Shown: positions 63,724 through 64,000 of the stretch, one piece after another
Layout of the letters: each line of letters opens with the position of its first letter
Numbering within the stretch: the stretch's first letter is position 1
Assembly: GCA_020628645.1 (NCBI GenBank)
Contig: JAHDES010000025.1
Coordinates: 22,871 to 86,870, forward strand
DNA length: 64,000 bases
Reading direction: 5' to 3'
Origin: Saprospiraceae bacterium
Lineage (GTDB): Bacteria; Bacteroidota; Bacteroidia; Chitinophagales; Saprospiraceae
Translations under genes and position numbers: made by a program
The notes under the pieces: model-generated
Told to the model about the DNA's origin: nothing
Database searches by the model: none
The model's input: only the letters and a program-made list of their open reading frames with translations

Positions 63724-64000
63724 GACTTGAAGGTATTAGTTTGAAAAAACGTGTTTATAAAGTTGGTTATAAAACCTAAATCATGTAGAAATTTGTTATG
63801 CTAATAGACTTGATTTTGTGTGTTTAAAAAATGTGCTTATAAAATGATTTTTGGTCTTGAAATATTGTGTGAAATTTTAAAAAAATCTTAATTTTTTTGT
63901 AACTGATTGATTTTCAAAGAGAAAAAATTCAAAAAAAATAGTCTACAGCAGTTTCTTATGTAGCATTTAATCATTAAACCCGCGAGTTTAAAAATCCCTA
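63724..64000. other. AT-rich end of the window
   Basis: No gene is visible in the last 277 bp. It should hold the promoter of the minus-strand ankyrin gene; no exact TAnnTTTG is found on that strand. Confidence 0.4.

Overview
The window looks like chromosomal DNA from an AT-rich member of the Bacteroidota, most likely the Saprospiraceae or a close relative. Many long secreted proteins carry HYR-like, SdrD-B-like, SprB, lamin-tail and GEVEDY modules, and several end in a type IX secretion (T9SS) C-terminal sorting domain. Many start codons are preceded by the Bacteroidota -7 element TAnnTTTG, and Shine-Dalgarno sequences are largely absent. The species cannot be named from the sequence alone. 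I saw no rRNA, tRNA, CRISPR array, transposase or phage gene.

Layout. 0-10 kb: tsaE, a secreted lamin-tail protein, rlmN, a coupled pair made of a Dpm1-like glycosyltransferase and a TMTC-like membrane/TPR protein, a Tat-exported glycosylasparaginase, and a long-chain acyl-CoA ligase. 10-22 kb: a 2610-residue surface protein with 14 HYR-like repeats, then an animal-type haem peroxidase with three GEVEDY domains. 22-27.5 kb: an orphan LuxR-type response regulator behind a 716-nt non-coding stretch, a PhoD-like phosphoesterase, an SH3 protein, dprA, an MGMT/Atl-like protein and a small zinc-ribbon protein. 27.6-41.2 kb, minus strand: a 2590-residue GEVEDY protein and two paralogous T9SS cargo proteins. 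41.7-50.6 kb: a beta-CASP nuclease, a lipoprotein with an outer-membrane barrel, a T9SS-exported esterase, a double-OmpA protein, a small beta-rich protein with a possibly broken 5' end, and a short MutA. 50.8-64 kb is mostly housekeeping: iscS-iscU-iscA, a PqqB-like lipoprotein, paaZ, a GxxExxY cassette, an enoyl-CoA hydratase, carA, eno, a DivIC/FtsB-like protein, sucD and a secreted ankyrin protein.

How the parts fit. About half the coding DNA makes exported or cell-surface proteins. The T9SS cargo, the peroxidase, the glycosylasparaginase and the esterase suit a surface-attached or predatory polymer degrader (inference). The Dpm1-like/TMTC-like pair could supply lipid-linked sugar and an O-glycosyltransferase for such secreted proteins (inference). 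The isc genes form a compact Fe-S assembly unit with a palindrome in the leader and a stem-loop between iscS and iscU.

The most interesting non-standard signals are: the TMTC-like pair; twin near-palindromes 52 bp apart upstream of the response regulator; a promoter followed directly by a strong terminator hairpin at 48.7 kb, next to a frame that a single T in a T7 run would join to the downstream gene; a 115-bp foldback element at 43.2 kb; a degenerate GGTTAA array at 62.2-62.4 kb; the GxxExxY gene with its own flanking repeats; and two neighbouring paralogs whose 3' halves look homogenised.
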